This document shows, in pieces, positions 41,731 to 51,200 of a stretch of DNA of 64,000 nucleotides. The position numbers were made by a program, and so were the translations under genes. This stretch comes from Streptomyces hoynatensis (GTDB lineage Bacteria > Actinomycetota > Actinomycetes > Streptomycetales > Streptomycetaceae), in NCBI RefSeq assembly GCF_003626535.1, contig NZ_RBAL01000012.1, positions 124,001-188,000 of the forward strand, written 5' to 3'. The notes beneath the pieces were generated by a model. The model saw only the letters and a program-made list of their open reading frames with translations, did no database searches and was not told where the DNA came from. How positions within the stretch are numbered: position 1 is the first letter of the stretch; every line of letters starts with the position of its first letter.

Positions 41731-42873
41731 TCACCGGTCGATCTCGGCGAACAGCTCCTCCCAGCGGTCGAGCACGGCCGGGGTGGCCAGCGGCCTGACG
41801 TGCTCCCTGGCCGCCGCGCCGTAACGTTCCCGCAGGGCGCCGTCCGCCATCAGACGGGCCAGGGCCCGGCCGAGGGCCGCGGTGTCGTGCGGCGGCACCA
41901 GCGTGCCGGTCCGCCCGTCGGCGACCAGTTCGCGTACGCCGCCGGAGAGGTCGAAGCCGACCGCCGGCACCCCGGCCGCCGCGGCCTCGGCCAGGGCCAT
42001 CGGCCGCCCCTCCCGCTCGCTGGTCAGCGCGAGGACCGAGAGCTCGCGGTAGGCGGCGGCCATGTCCCCGACCGCGCCGCGGAACCGCACCAGGTCGCCC
42101 AGCCCGCGCCGCGCGGCGTGGGCGCGCAGCTCCCCCTCCAGCGGGCCCTCGCCGAAGAGGTGCAGCTCCCAGCCCGGCAAGGGCCCGGTGTCCGCGAAGG
42201 CGTCGATCAGCCGGTCCAGCCGCTTGACGGCGTCCAGGCGGCCCACCGCGCCGATCCGCCCGGTGTCCAGCGGCGCGGCCGAACCCGCGGGGAACGGCAG
42301 CGGGTTGGGGATCACGCCCGCGTTGGGCAGCCGCTGCCTGCGGAACTCCTCGGCGTCCGGCTCGCTGAGGAACACCGCCTTCTCCAGCGCCGGGTAGTGC
42401 CGCAGGATCAGCCGCAGGTTCGCCGAGGAGCGGGCCTGCGCGTAGGACTCGTGGTACTGGCCGATGCCGCGCAGCCCCGGCGGCCAGGGCATGCCGCGCA
42501 GCCAGTCCGCGGCCCAGGGCGAGCCGATGATCAGGTAGCCCTCGGGCGCCTCGGCGAACAGCGCGGCCATCCGCCGCCGCGCCCGCTCCCGGTCGGCGCG
42601 CAGGGCCCGCCTGGCGCGGATCGCCCGCGGGTCGAGGCGCTCGGCGAAGGTGCGCGGACGCCAGGGCGGGCTCGCCGGCCGGGAGTAGAGGGTGGCGTGC
42701 CGGTAGGCGGGCTCGGCGTGGAAGCGGTGCGGCTGGGGGCTCGGCCTGATGCCGATCAGGCGGACCCGGTGGCCGCGTTCGGCAAAGCCCTGGGCGAGGG
42801 TGTGCAGCACCCGCTGCGAGCCGCCCATGGAGTCCACGTCGATGCCGGCCAGGAAGATGTTCCGGCCCCTCAT
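41731..42873 (-). CDS. GT4-family glycosyltransferase
   Basis: 380 residues in two Rossmann domains. N-terminal MGGSQRVLHTLAQGFAERGH; C-terminal donor site with AVGRLDAVKRLDRLIDAF and the E-x7-E-type segment SEREGRPMALAEAAAAGVP, all GT4 features. ATG at 42873 with GGAAGGGGC. The sugar is unknown. It lies 26 bases downstream of the teichoic-acid-type polymerase gene on the same strand, so likely acts on the same wall polymer. Convergent with the ABC ATPase gene, only 18 bases away. Confidence 0.85.
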   Translation of the reverse strand: MRGRNIFLAGIDVDSMGGSQRVLHTLAQGFAERGHRVRLIGIRPSPQPHRFHAEPAYRHATLYSRPASPPWRPRTFAERLDPRAIRARRALRADRERARRRMAALFAEAPEGYLIIGSPWAADWLRGMPWPPGLRGIGQYHESYAQARSSANLRLILRHYPALEKAVFLSEPDAEEFRRQRLPNAGVIPNPLPFPAGSAAPLDTGRIGAVGRLDAVKRLDRLIDAFADTGPLPGWELHLFGEGPLEGELRAHAARRGLGDLVRFRGAVGDMAAAYRELSVLALTSEREGRPMALAEAAAAGVPAVGFDLSGGVRELVADGRTGTLVPPHDTAALGRALARLMADGALRERYGAAAREHVRPLATPAVLDRWEELFAEIDR

Positions 42874-42899
42874 GCGCTGCCCCTTCCCGGCCGCGTGCC

Positions 42900-45668
42900 T
42901 CAGCCGCAGTCCGCCGCGAAGAACGTGTCGACCACCGTCTTGCTCGCGTGTCCCGCCTCGTAGGCGGTGAACCTGTCCTGGAACTCCGTGTACTTCGCCG
43001 CGTACGCCCGCCGCACCTCGTCGAGGCCCCGGCCGCGCAGCACCTCCACCAGCTCCCCGGTGCGGGTCAGCATCGGGCCGGGCGCGATCTCCGCCAGGTC
43101 GTAGTAGGTGCCGCGCCCGCCGCCCCGGTAGCGCTCGTAGTCGTCCGTGTAGAGCAGGATCGGGCGGCCCAGGCAGGCGTAGTCGAACATCACCGAGGAG
43201 TAGTCCGTGAGCAGCGCGTCCGAGGCGAGCAGCAGGTCGTTGACGTCGACGAAGCCGTGGCTGCCGTCGCGCACCGCGTGCGCCAGCTCGGGGGGCGCGG
43301 CGAACCGCTCGTAGTAGTGGGGCCGCACCACGATGGTCCACTCCTCGCCGAGTTCCCCGGCCAGCCGCGGCAGGTCCACCCGGATCGACTCGCCGGAGCC
43401 GCGCGCCCCGTCGCGGAAGGTCGGCGCGTACAGCAGCATCCGCCGCCCCGGCGGGATCTGGAGCCTGGCGCGGGCGGCCCTGGCCCGGTCGCGCTGCGCC
43501 GGCTCGTCCCAGCGCACCAGCGCGTCGTTGCGCGGCAGTCCGCAGCGCAGCAGCTCGCCCTGGTAGCCGTTGGCCCGCACGAAGGTCCGCTCGAACTCCG
43601 GGCTCGGCGAGATCAGGGTGTCCCAGCGGCCGATCATCTCCCGCAGCTGCCGCCGCCGTTCCGGGGGCCCGTACTTGATCTCGGGGAGGTCGAAGCCCAT
43701 GTGCTTGATCGCCTGCCCGTGCCAGGTCTGGAGGTAGCGGGTGCCGGGCGGCTTGTCGTACGCGGCGGGGAAGCCGTGCGAGTCCACCCAGTAGCGCGCC
43801 CTGGCCAGGGCCCGCACGTACGCCCAGCTGCCGCGCCGCACCACCGGCACGCCGGGCGGGAAGGAGGAGCGGTCGCCCGAGCCGACCCACACCGCGCGCA
43901 ACGGCAGCCCGCGGCGGACCAGTTCCTCGTGGATGTAGCGGGGGCTGTCGGCGTAGCCGCGGCCTTCGAGCGCCTCGAAGACCACCAGGTCACGCTCGGC
44001 AGGCAGGCGGCGCAGCTCGTGGTACGTGAGCGCCTTCAGCCGCGGGCCGGTCAGCCGGCGGCGCACCCGCCGGGCGCGCGCCTGCAACGGGGACAGGGCG
44101 GGCGCCAGGTCCTCGGCCAGGGCCAGCGGCCCGGTGCGGGCCCAGGCCACCTGGAGGCGCCCGGCGCCGCGTTGCTCGGCGCCCACCGTCAGCCGGTGCA
44201 GCGGCAGGTGGAGGCGCCACTCCGGGAGGTCGGCCGGGGCGAGCAGCGGGTCGGTGCGGCGCAGGCCGAGCCGCCGCAGCACGACGACCGGGTGGCGGCG
44301 GCCCGTGAAGCCCTTGAGGCCGAGCGGCACCCGTTCCAGATCGAGCGTGGCGGGGGCGGCGGCCGGCTCGCCGGGGCCGGCCGAGGGCGTGAACGGCACC
44401 TTCAGCGGGGAGCCCCCGGCCGCGAGCCACAGCTCGCCGGTGACGTGCTCGTCGAGCAGCCCGGCCGGGTCCCAGGTGCGGACGCCGAGGCGCAGGGTCC
44501 GGCCGGTCACGTCGAGGGACACCAGCTCGTGGCGCAGCGGGCCGGTGAGGAAGGTCTGCTCGTCCAGGCGCCAGCCGGTGATGTCGAGGGCCTCTTCCGG
44601 CTCGCCCGCGCCCCAGTAGACCCGCCCGCCCGACCTGGTGACCTGCCGGGGGGCCAGCCGGGGGCGGCCGATGGTCCTGGCACAGTCCGCGGCCTCGGCC
44701 AGGCGCCCGGCGCACAGCAGGTGCTGGCACACGCGCTGCTCCCGGGGCAGCCGCTCCCAGGAGGCGGGCGGCAGTTCGGCGAGGTAGGGGCCGACCACGG
44801 CGGCGAACTCGGCGACCCAGGACGCCTCCCGGAAGGGCAGGTCGCCGAGGTAGAGGCGCAGGTCGTGGCTGAGGAACTTGGCGTCCTTGGCGGGGCGCAG
44901 GTCCTCGTTGCCGCTCTCGGCGAGGAAGGCGTCGACCATCCGGGCCACGGCGATCCGGTCGCGGACGTTGTGCACGAGGTGCCGGCTGGAGGAGATGGAC
45001 GGCTGCTCCTCCTCGCTCCGCTGGGCGAGGTGCCAGGTGTACACCGGCCAGGGCACGACGGCGAAGCTGCGGGCGTGGACGAAGGCCCGGGCGGAGAACA
45101 GCTGGTCCTCGTAGTGGACGCCCTCGGGGAACCGCAGGTCGTGACGGGCGATGAAGTCGGCCCGGTACAGCTTGTTCGTGGACAGGTGGTCGGTGAAGTA
45201 CTCGGGGGCGGCCCTGATGCCCGGCACGAGCCGGGGCTCGGCGAACAGCTCCGGGTACCACAGGCGCTGGGCCCCGTTGCCGTCGACGTGCCTGACCACC
45301 TCGCCCGTGACGAAGTCGGCGCCGGTCCGCTCCGCGGTCAGCAGCAGTGACTTGCAGGCGTGGTAGGGGAGTTCGTCGTCGCTGTCGAGGAACATCAGGT
45401 ACGGCGCGCGGGCCGCCTCGATGCCGGCGTTGCGCGGGGCGCTGCAGCCGCCGCTGTTGCGCGGCAGGCGCAGGGTCCTCACCCGGGGGTCGGCGGCGGC
45501 GAGCCGGGCGGCCACCCGCGGGGTGGCGTCGGTGGAGCAGTCGTCGGCGATGATCACCTCGACCGCGCGCAGGCTCTGGCCGAGCACCGAGTCGACGGCC
45601 CTCGGCAGGCGTTCGGCATCGTTGTAGACGATCACGACGACCGACACATCCGGCTTGCCCGCACTCAC
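42900..45668 (-). CDS. Bifunctional GT2 glycosyltransferase / CDP-glycerol glycerophosphotransferase
   Basis: 922 residues. Residues 1 to about 240 are a GT-A family-2 domain (VSVVVIVYNDAERLPRAVDS, DDCSTDATP, MFLDSDDELPYH). The C-terminal third, from about 540, is a TagF-type glycerophosphotransferase: RYLQTWHGQAIKHMGFD, MLLYAPTFRDGA, LLTDYSSVMFDYACLGRPIL. Such fusions make teichoic-acid-like wall polymers at the membrane face. The middle 300 residues are beta-rich and less clear. Upstream (45669-45918) is a gene-free stretch with AT-rich patches near 45770-45795 that could hold the promoter. Confidence 0.9.
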   Translation of the reverse strand: MSAGKPDVSVVVIVYNDAERLPRAVDSVLGQSLRAVEVIIADDCSTDATPRVAARLAAADPRVRTLRLPRNSGGCSAPRNAGIEAARAPYLMFLDSDDELPYHACKSLLLTAERTGADFVTGEVVRHVDGNGAQRLWYPELFAEPRLVPGIRAAPEYFTDHLSTNKLYRADFIARHDLRFPEGVHYEDQLFSARAFVHARSFAVVPWPVYTWHLAQRSEEEQPSISSSRHLVHNVRDRIAVARMVDAFLAESGNEDLRPAKDAKFLSHDLRLYLGDLPFREASWVAEFAAVVGPYLAELPPASWERLPREQRVCQHLLCAGRLAEAADCARTIGRPRLAPRQVTRSGGRVYWGAGEPEEALDITGWRLDEQTFLTGPLRHELVSLDVTGRTLRLGVRTWDPAGLLDEHVTGELWLAAGGSPLKVPFTPSAGPGEPAAAPATLDLERVPLGLKGFTGRRHPVVVLRRLGLRRTDPLLAPADLPEWRLHLPLHRLTVGAEQRGAGRLQVAWARTGPLALAEDLAPALSPLQARARRVRRRLTGPRLKALTYHELRRLPAERDLVVFEALEGRGYADSPRYIHEELVRRGLPLRAVWVGSGDRSSFPPGVPVVRRGSWAYVRALARARYWVDSHGFPAAYDKPPGTRYLQTWHGQAIKHMGFDLPEIKYGPPERRRQLREMIGRWDTLISPSPEFERTFVRANGYQGELLRCGLPRNDALVRWDEPAQRDRARAARARLQIPPGRRMLLYAPTFRDGARGSGESIRVDLPRLAGELGEEWTIVVRPHYYERFAAPPELAHAVRDGSHGFVDVNDLLLASDALLTDYSSVMFDYACLGRPILLYTDDYERYRGGGRGTYYDLAEIAPGPMLTRTGELVEVLRGRGLDEVRRAYAAKYTEFQDRFTAYEAGHASKTVVDTFFAADCG

Positions 45669-45918
45669 GCGCTCGCTCGTCCTCCCGCTCGTCCGGGGCG
45701 GCGCCGGGAGGCCGGACGGCCTGAACGGCCCCGGCCGGTCCCGCGACCCCCACCAAGGTCAATACGGTCATGACACCATAAGACCGATAAAGCCGCCAGG
45801 CACGGACACCCGGGAGGAGGGGACGCGGGAGGGAGGCAACGCCGGGCCGGGCGGCCGGGGAAAGCCGGGGCCGCCGGACGGGCCCGGCGGTGCGGAGGGG
45901 CGGCCGCGGGGCCGGCGG

Positions 45919-47091
45919 TCAGGGCGGTCCCGGGCCCAGGAGCGTGAAGGCGCCGTAGGCGCCCGAGGCCGCGGCCGCCGCGGCGAGCACCAGGGCGCGA
46001 CGCGGGCGGGGCAGCCGGGCCAGGGCGAGGGCGGCGGGCAGCAGCAGGCCGAAGGCGGGCATCATCAGCCGGGGCCGCGAGCCGAAGTAGCCCGAGCCGG
46101 CCAGGGAGGTCGCCACCATCACGGCGGTGTACGCGAGCAGCGGCCACGGCTGGCGCTGCCGCACGCCGAGCCACAGCAGCCAGGCCACCAGCGCGAGGGC
46201 GGCGACGAGGCCGAGGCCGCCCAGGGCACTCGCCGGGCCCCCGGTGAGGTTCCGCCAGACGAAGCCGAGCAGCGCCACGCCGCCGTCGAAGCCGTTGCCC
46301 CAGCCCGCCTGCACCTCGAAATACCCCAGCGGGCTGCCCTCGTGCAGCCCGACCCAGGCCACGTAGCCCAGCCAGCCGAGCGGCGCGAGGCCCGCGCCCA
46401 GCAGCGCGCGCCACGGGGGCGCGCGGCGCTCGCGCCACAGCGCCGGCCCGTGCGCGTTCCCCACCGCCACCCAGACGGCGGCGACCACCGCCGCGCCCGA
46501 GGGGCGGGTCAGCCCGGCCGCGGCGGCCAGGGCGCCCGCCGCGACCCACCGGCCGGTCAGGGCCGCGTACAGCGCCCAGGCGGCCAGCGCGGTGAACAGC
46601 GCCTCGGTGTACGCCATCGACTGCACGAACGCCGTCGGGTACGCCCCCCACAGCGCCACCAGCGTGAACGCCACCGCGCGGCGCCCGGTCACCAGCATCG
46701 CCACGGCGTGGATGCCCCAGGCGGCGAGCAGCGAGGCCGTCCACCCGATCAGCAGGCCCGCGTCGTGCACGCTCAGCGGGGTGACGGCGGCCACGGCCCG
46801 CTCCAGGGCCGGGAACAGCGGGAAGAAGGCGAGGTCGGCGTGCACGTCCCCGTTGGGGAGTGCGATCCGGTAGCCGTAGCCGTCCTCGGCGATCCGCGCG
46901 TACCACACCGAGTCCCAGCGCTGCGCGAGCACCCGGTGCGGGGACCGGCCGGCGCCCGCCGCCCAGACGGCGAGGACGAGCAGCCCGAGGGCGCGCACCC
47001 CGGCGTAGGCGAGCAACGCGGGCCCGGCCGCGCGCAGGGCGGCGCGTGAGACAGGGGCGGGCGCCGCCGTCTGCTCCCGAAGGGCCGTCAC
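45919..47091 (-). CDS. Polytopic membrane mannosyltransferase, PIG-V-like
   Basis: 390 residues with about 8-9 membrane segments. RWDSVWYARIAEDGYGY shortly after the first segment, FFPLFPALERAV and GLTRPSGAAVVAA are the conserved loops of the PIG-V / GT-C actinobacterial family that use polyprenyl-phosphate sugars. GTG at 47091 overlaps the stop of the upstream polyprenol-mannose synthase gene (GTGA). Together the pair would make and use a lipid-linked mannose. The acceptor is unknown. Confidence 0.8.
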   Translation of the reverse strand: MTALREQTAAPAPVSRAALRAAGPALLAYAGVRALGLLVLAVWAAGAGRSPHRVLAQRWDSVWYARIAEDGYGYRIALPNGDVHADLAFFPLFPALERAVAAVTPLSVHDAGLLIGWTASLLAAWGIHAVAMLVTGRRAVAFTLVALWGAYPTAFVQSMAYTEALFTALAAWALYAALTGRWVAAGALAAAAGLTRPSGAAVVAAVWVAVGNAHGPALWRERRAPPWRALLGAGLAPLGWLGYVAWVGLHEGSPLGYFEVQAGWGNGFDGGVALLGFVWRNLTGGPASALGGLGLVAALALVAWLLWLGVRQRQPWPLLAYTAVMVATSLAGSGYFGSRPRLMMPAFGLLLPAALALARLPRPRRALVLAAAAAASGAYGAFTLLGPGPP

Positions 47092-48146
47092 CTGGCGCCG
47101 GTCCGCCCCCGGGCCCGCTCCCGGCCCGCCTCCCGCCCCGGGCCCGGCACGGGCTCCGGCGCCGCCTGTGCCTCCGCCTTCACCTCCGCGGCGGCAGTGC
47201 CACCGCCGGAAACCTCGCCGACCGCCCCGGCCGTTCGGCCGGCGCCCCCGGCCGTTCGGCCGATCACCCCGGTCGCCGGTCCGGCGGCAGGCCCGCCCGC
47301 CCCGGCCGAAGCTCCGGACGCGGCCCCACCCGATGCCCCACCCGATGCCCCGGCCGCCGCCCGGCGGCCGGTCAGGTCGGCGAGCAGCAGGCGCCAGGGC
47401 AGCAGCGCCGCCTCGACCTGGACCCCCGCCGACATCTTCGAGGCGCCCGCCCGCCGTTCCTCGAAGCGGATGGGCACCTCGACGGCCGGGTGGCCGGCCC
47501 GCACCGCGGCGTGCTTCAGCTCCACCTGGAAGCTGTAGCCGTTGCTGCGGACCCGCTCCAGGCGCAGCGCGCGCACCACGTCCGCCCGCCACAGCACGAA
47601 GCCGGCGGTGGCGTCCCGCAGCCCGGTGCGCAACACCGCGCCCACATAGCGGTTGGCCCAGCGGGAGAGCAGCCGCCGGTGCAGGGCCCACTCGCCCGCC
47701 AGCCGCCCGCCGGGCACGTACCTGCTGCCGACGACGAACCCGGCGCCGGTCACCAGCGCCGTGCCGAGCAGCCGGGGCACATGGGCCGCGCCGTGGCTGC
47801 CGTCCGCGTCCATCTGGAGCACGAACTCGGCGCCCTCGGCGACCGCCCTGGTCATGCCGGCCACGTACGCCCGGCCGAGCCCCTCCTTCTCCGCGCGGTG
47901 CAGCACCCCCACCCGGCCCGGGTGCTGTCCGGCCAGCTCCTCGGCGATCTCGCCCGTGCCGTCGGGGCTGTTGTCGTCCACCACGAGCAGCCGCAGCCCC
48001 GGCAGCGGCAGGCCGAGCAGCTCGGCGGCCAGCCCCGGCAGGCCCTCGGCCTCGTTGTACGTGGGCATCACCACGGTCAGCGCGGCGTCCCCGCACATCT
48101 CGGCCGCCCTGGCGGGAGACCACCGCCGCGGCGCGGCTCCCGCCAT
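47088..48146 (-). CDS. Polyprenol-phosphate mannosyltransferase (Ppm1/DPM1-like GT2)
   Basis: 352 residues. GT2 catalytic domain about 18-245: LTVVMPTYNEAEGLPGL, LLVVDDNSPDGTGEIAEEL, VLQMDADGSHGAAHVPRL, FVVGSRYVPGG, and RFEERRAGASKMS. These are Dpm1/Ppm1 signatures: GDP-mannose to polyprenyl phosphate. The last 110 residues are Gly/Ala/Ser-rich without membrane segments. ATG at 48146 with AGGGAGGG upstream. Translationally coupled to the PIG-V-like gene. Confidence 0.88.
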   Translation of the reverse strand: MAGAAPRRWSPARAAEMCGDAALTVVMPTYNEAEGLPGLAAELLGLPLPGLRLLVVDDNSPDGTGEIAEELAGQHPGRVGVLHRAEKEGLGRAYVAGMTRAVAEGAEFVLQMDADGSHGAAHVPRLLGTALVTGAGFVVGSRYVPGGRLAGEWALHRRLLSRWANRYVGAVLRTGLRDATAGFVLWRADVVRALRLERVRSNGYSFQVELKHAAVRAGHPAVEVPIRFEERRAGASKMSAGVQVEAALLPWRLLLADLTGRRAAAGASGGASGGAASGASAGAGGPAAGPATGVIGRTAGGAGRTAGAVGEVSGGGTAAAEVKAEAQAAPEPVPGPGREAGRERARGRTGAR

Positions 48147-48248
48147 CGCTGCCCTCCCTGCCCATGGATGCCCTCGCCCCGCGCCCGCCGCCTCGACGGC
48201 GGCGGGCGCACGGGCCGCTCACGTGCCCGCCATCCTAGGACGGCGGCG

Positions 48249-51200
48249 TCAGCGATTGCTCCGCAGCAGGGTGCGCATGGTGCGCATGGCCACCGAGAGG
48301 TTCGCCAGGTCGAAGCTCTCGGAGGACAGGATCTCCGCGAGCGTCGACCTGGCCCGGGTCAGAATGGCCGAGCTGCGCGTGGCCCAGGCCCCGAACCGCT
48401 CCTCGGGCGCGGCCTCCGGGTCGCCCTCCGCGAGCACGTCCGCGGTGATCAGCTGATGCGCCGCGTACAGGTCCTCCCGGATCGCGGTCCGCGCCATGGA
48501 CTGCCAGCGGTCGGCCCGCGGCAGCTCGCCGATCCGCTCCTGCAGCTGGGAGATGCCGAGCTGGTCGCCGAGGTGGAAGTAGACGGCGGCCACGTCCAGC
48601 AGCTCCCGGCCGGTGCGGTCGGCCACGGCCACGATGTCCAGCGCGGGGAACGCGGCCGAGAACCCGGCCACCTGCTCGGCCACCGCGTCCGGCACGCCCT
48701 GGCCGACCAGCTCGGCGTGCCGCTCGCGGTGCCGCTCCAGGTCGGGGCCGCGCAGCAGCTTCGGCAGCTCGCGCCAGACCTGCCCCACCCGCTCCTCGAA
48801 CAGCTCGATGGTGTCCGCCAGCTTCAGCGGCTGCGGCCTGTTGTTCAGCAGCCAGCGGGCGCCGCGCTCCACCAGCCGGCGAGCGTGCAGCCTGACCTGG
48901 CTGAGCGTCTCCGCGGAGACCTGGTTGTCCAGGCGCTCGGCCGTGTCCCAGATCTCGGCGAGCCCGAAGATGGCCCGGGCCGCGGTGTGCGCCCGCACCA
49001 CCTCCTCGACGGAGGCGCCCGACTCCTCCTGCATCCGGTGCAGGAAGGAGCTGCCCGCGACGTTGACCGTGTCGTTCACCAGCAGGGTGGTGATGATCTC
49101 CCGGCGCAGCGCGTGGCCCTCGATCTGCTCGGGGAAGCGCTCGCGCAGCGCCGTCGGGAAGTACGCGTACAGCAGCCGGCTGACGTAGGGGTCGTCGGGC
49201 AGGTCGGTGCCGAGCAGCTCGGCGGTGGCCGTCAGCTTGGCGTAGGCGAGCAGCACGGACAGCTCCGGCTGGGTCAGCCCGCGGCCCGCGGCGCGCCGCT
49301 CCCGGAACTCCTCGTCCGAGGGCAGGAATTCCAGCTTCCGGTCGAGCTTGCCCTCCTCGCCGAGCTTGCGCACCAGCCGCCGGTGGGCGAGCACCAGCCC
49401 TGGGGCGGTGGCCTGGCTGTTGGCGAGCGCCACGTTCTGCGCGTAGTTGTTGCGCAGCACGAGGGCGGCGACCTCGTCGGTCATCTCCGCCAGCAGGGCG
49501 TTGCGCTGCTTGACGGTCAGGTCGCCGTTGGCCACCACCGCGTTGAGCAGGATCTTGATGTTGACCTCGTGGTCGGAGGTGTCGACCCCGGCGCTGTTGT
49601 CGATGGCGTCCGTGTTGCACTTGCCGCCGGCCGCCGCGAACTCGATGCGGCCGCGCTGGGTCATGCCCAGGTTGCCGCCCTCGCCGACCACCTTGGCCCG
49701 CAGGTCCCGCCCGTCGACCCGGACCGCGTCGTTCGCCTTGTCGCCCACGTCCGCGTGGGTCTCGGCGGCGGACTTGACGTAGGTGCCGATCCCGCCGTTC
49801 CACAGCAGGTCGACCGGGGCGAGCAGGATCGCCTTGATCAGCTCGGCCGGGGTCAGGGCCGTGACCTCGCCCGCGATGCCGAGGGCGGCCCGCACCTGCG
49901 GGGTGATCTGGATGGACTTGGCCGAACGGGGGTACACCCCGCCGCCCTTGGAGATCAGCTTCGTGTCGTAGTCCGCCCAGGAGGAGCGGGGCAGCTCGAA
50001 CAGGCGGCGCCGCTCGGCGTACGGGGCGGCGGTCTCCGGGTCCGGGTCGAGGAAGATGTGCCGGTGGTCGAAGGCGGCCACCAGCCTGATGTGCTCCGAG
50101 AGCAGCATCCCGTTGCCGAAGACGTCGCCCGACATGTCGCCGATGCCGACGGCCGTGAAGTCCTCGGTCTGGGTGTCGTGCCCCAGCTCCCTGAAGTGCC
50201 GCTTCACCGACTCCCAGGCGCCGCGGGCGGTGATGCCCATGCCCTTGTGGTCGTAGCCCGCGGAGCCGCCGGAGGCGAAGGCGTCGCCGAGCCAGAAGCC
50301 GTACGCCTGGGCCACCTCGTTGGCGATGTCGGAGAAGGTGGCGGTGCCCTTGTCCGCGGCCACCACCAGGTAGGTGTCGTCGCCGTCGTGGCGCACCACG
50401 TCCGCCGGCGGCACCACCCGGCCGTCCACCAGGTTGTCGGTGATGTCGAGCAGTCCGGAGATGAACGTCCGGTAGCAGGCGATGCCCTCGGCCAGCCAGG
50501 CGTCGCGGTCGGTCGCCGGGTTCGGCAGCCGCTTGCCGACGAAGCCGCCCTTGGCGCCGACGGGGACGATGACGGTGTTCTTCACCTCCTGGGCCTTGAC
50601 CAGGCCCAGGATCTCGGTCCTGAAGTCCTCGCGCCGGTCGGACCAGCGCAGGCCGCCGCGGGCGACCTTGCCGAACCTGAGGTGCACGCCCTCGACGCGC
50701 GGCGAGTACACCCAGATCTCGTAGGCGGGGCGCGGCTCGGGGAGGTCGGGGATGCCCTTGGGGTCGAGCTTCAGCGAGAGGTAGGCGTGCGGCTTGCCCG
50801 CGCTGTCGGACTGGAAGTAGTTGACCCGCAGCGTGGCCTTGACGACGTTGAGGAAGGCGCGCAGCAGGCGGTCCTCGTCGAGGTTCTCCACCTTCTCCAG
50901 GGCGCCGTCCAGCTCCTCCAGGAGGCCGTCGATCAGCTCGCGTCCTGCGCTCTGCCGCTGCGGGGCGAGCCTGGCCTCGAAGAGGTTGACCAGCAGCCGC
51001 GTGGTGTGGACGTGCCGCCTGAGGGTGGCCTCCATGGTGGCCTGGGTGAACCGGGCGCCGGCCTGCCACAGGTACTTGGCGTAGGCGCGCAGCACCATCG
51101 CCTCGCGCCAGGTGAGGCCGGCCGACAGGACCAGCGCGTTGAACCCGTCGTTCTCCGCGGCCCCGGTCCAGGCGGCGGCGAAGGCGTCCTGGAAGCGCTC

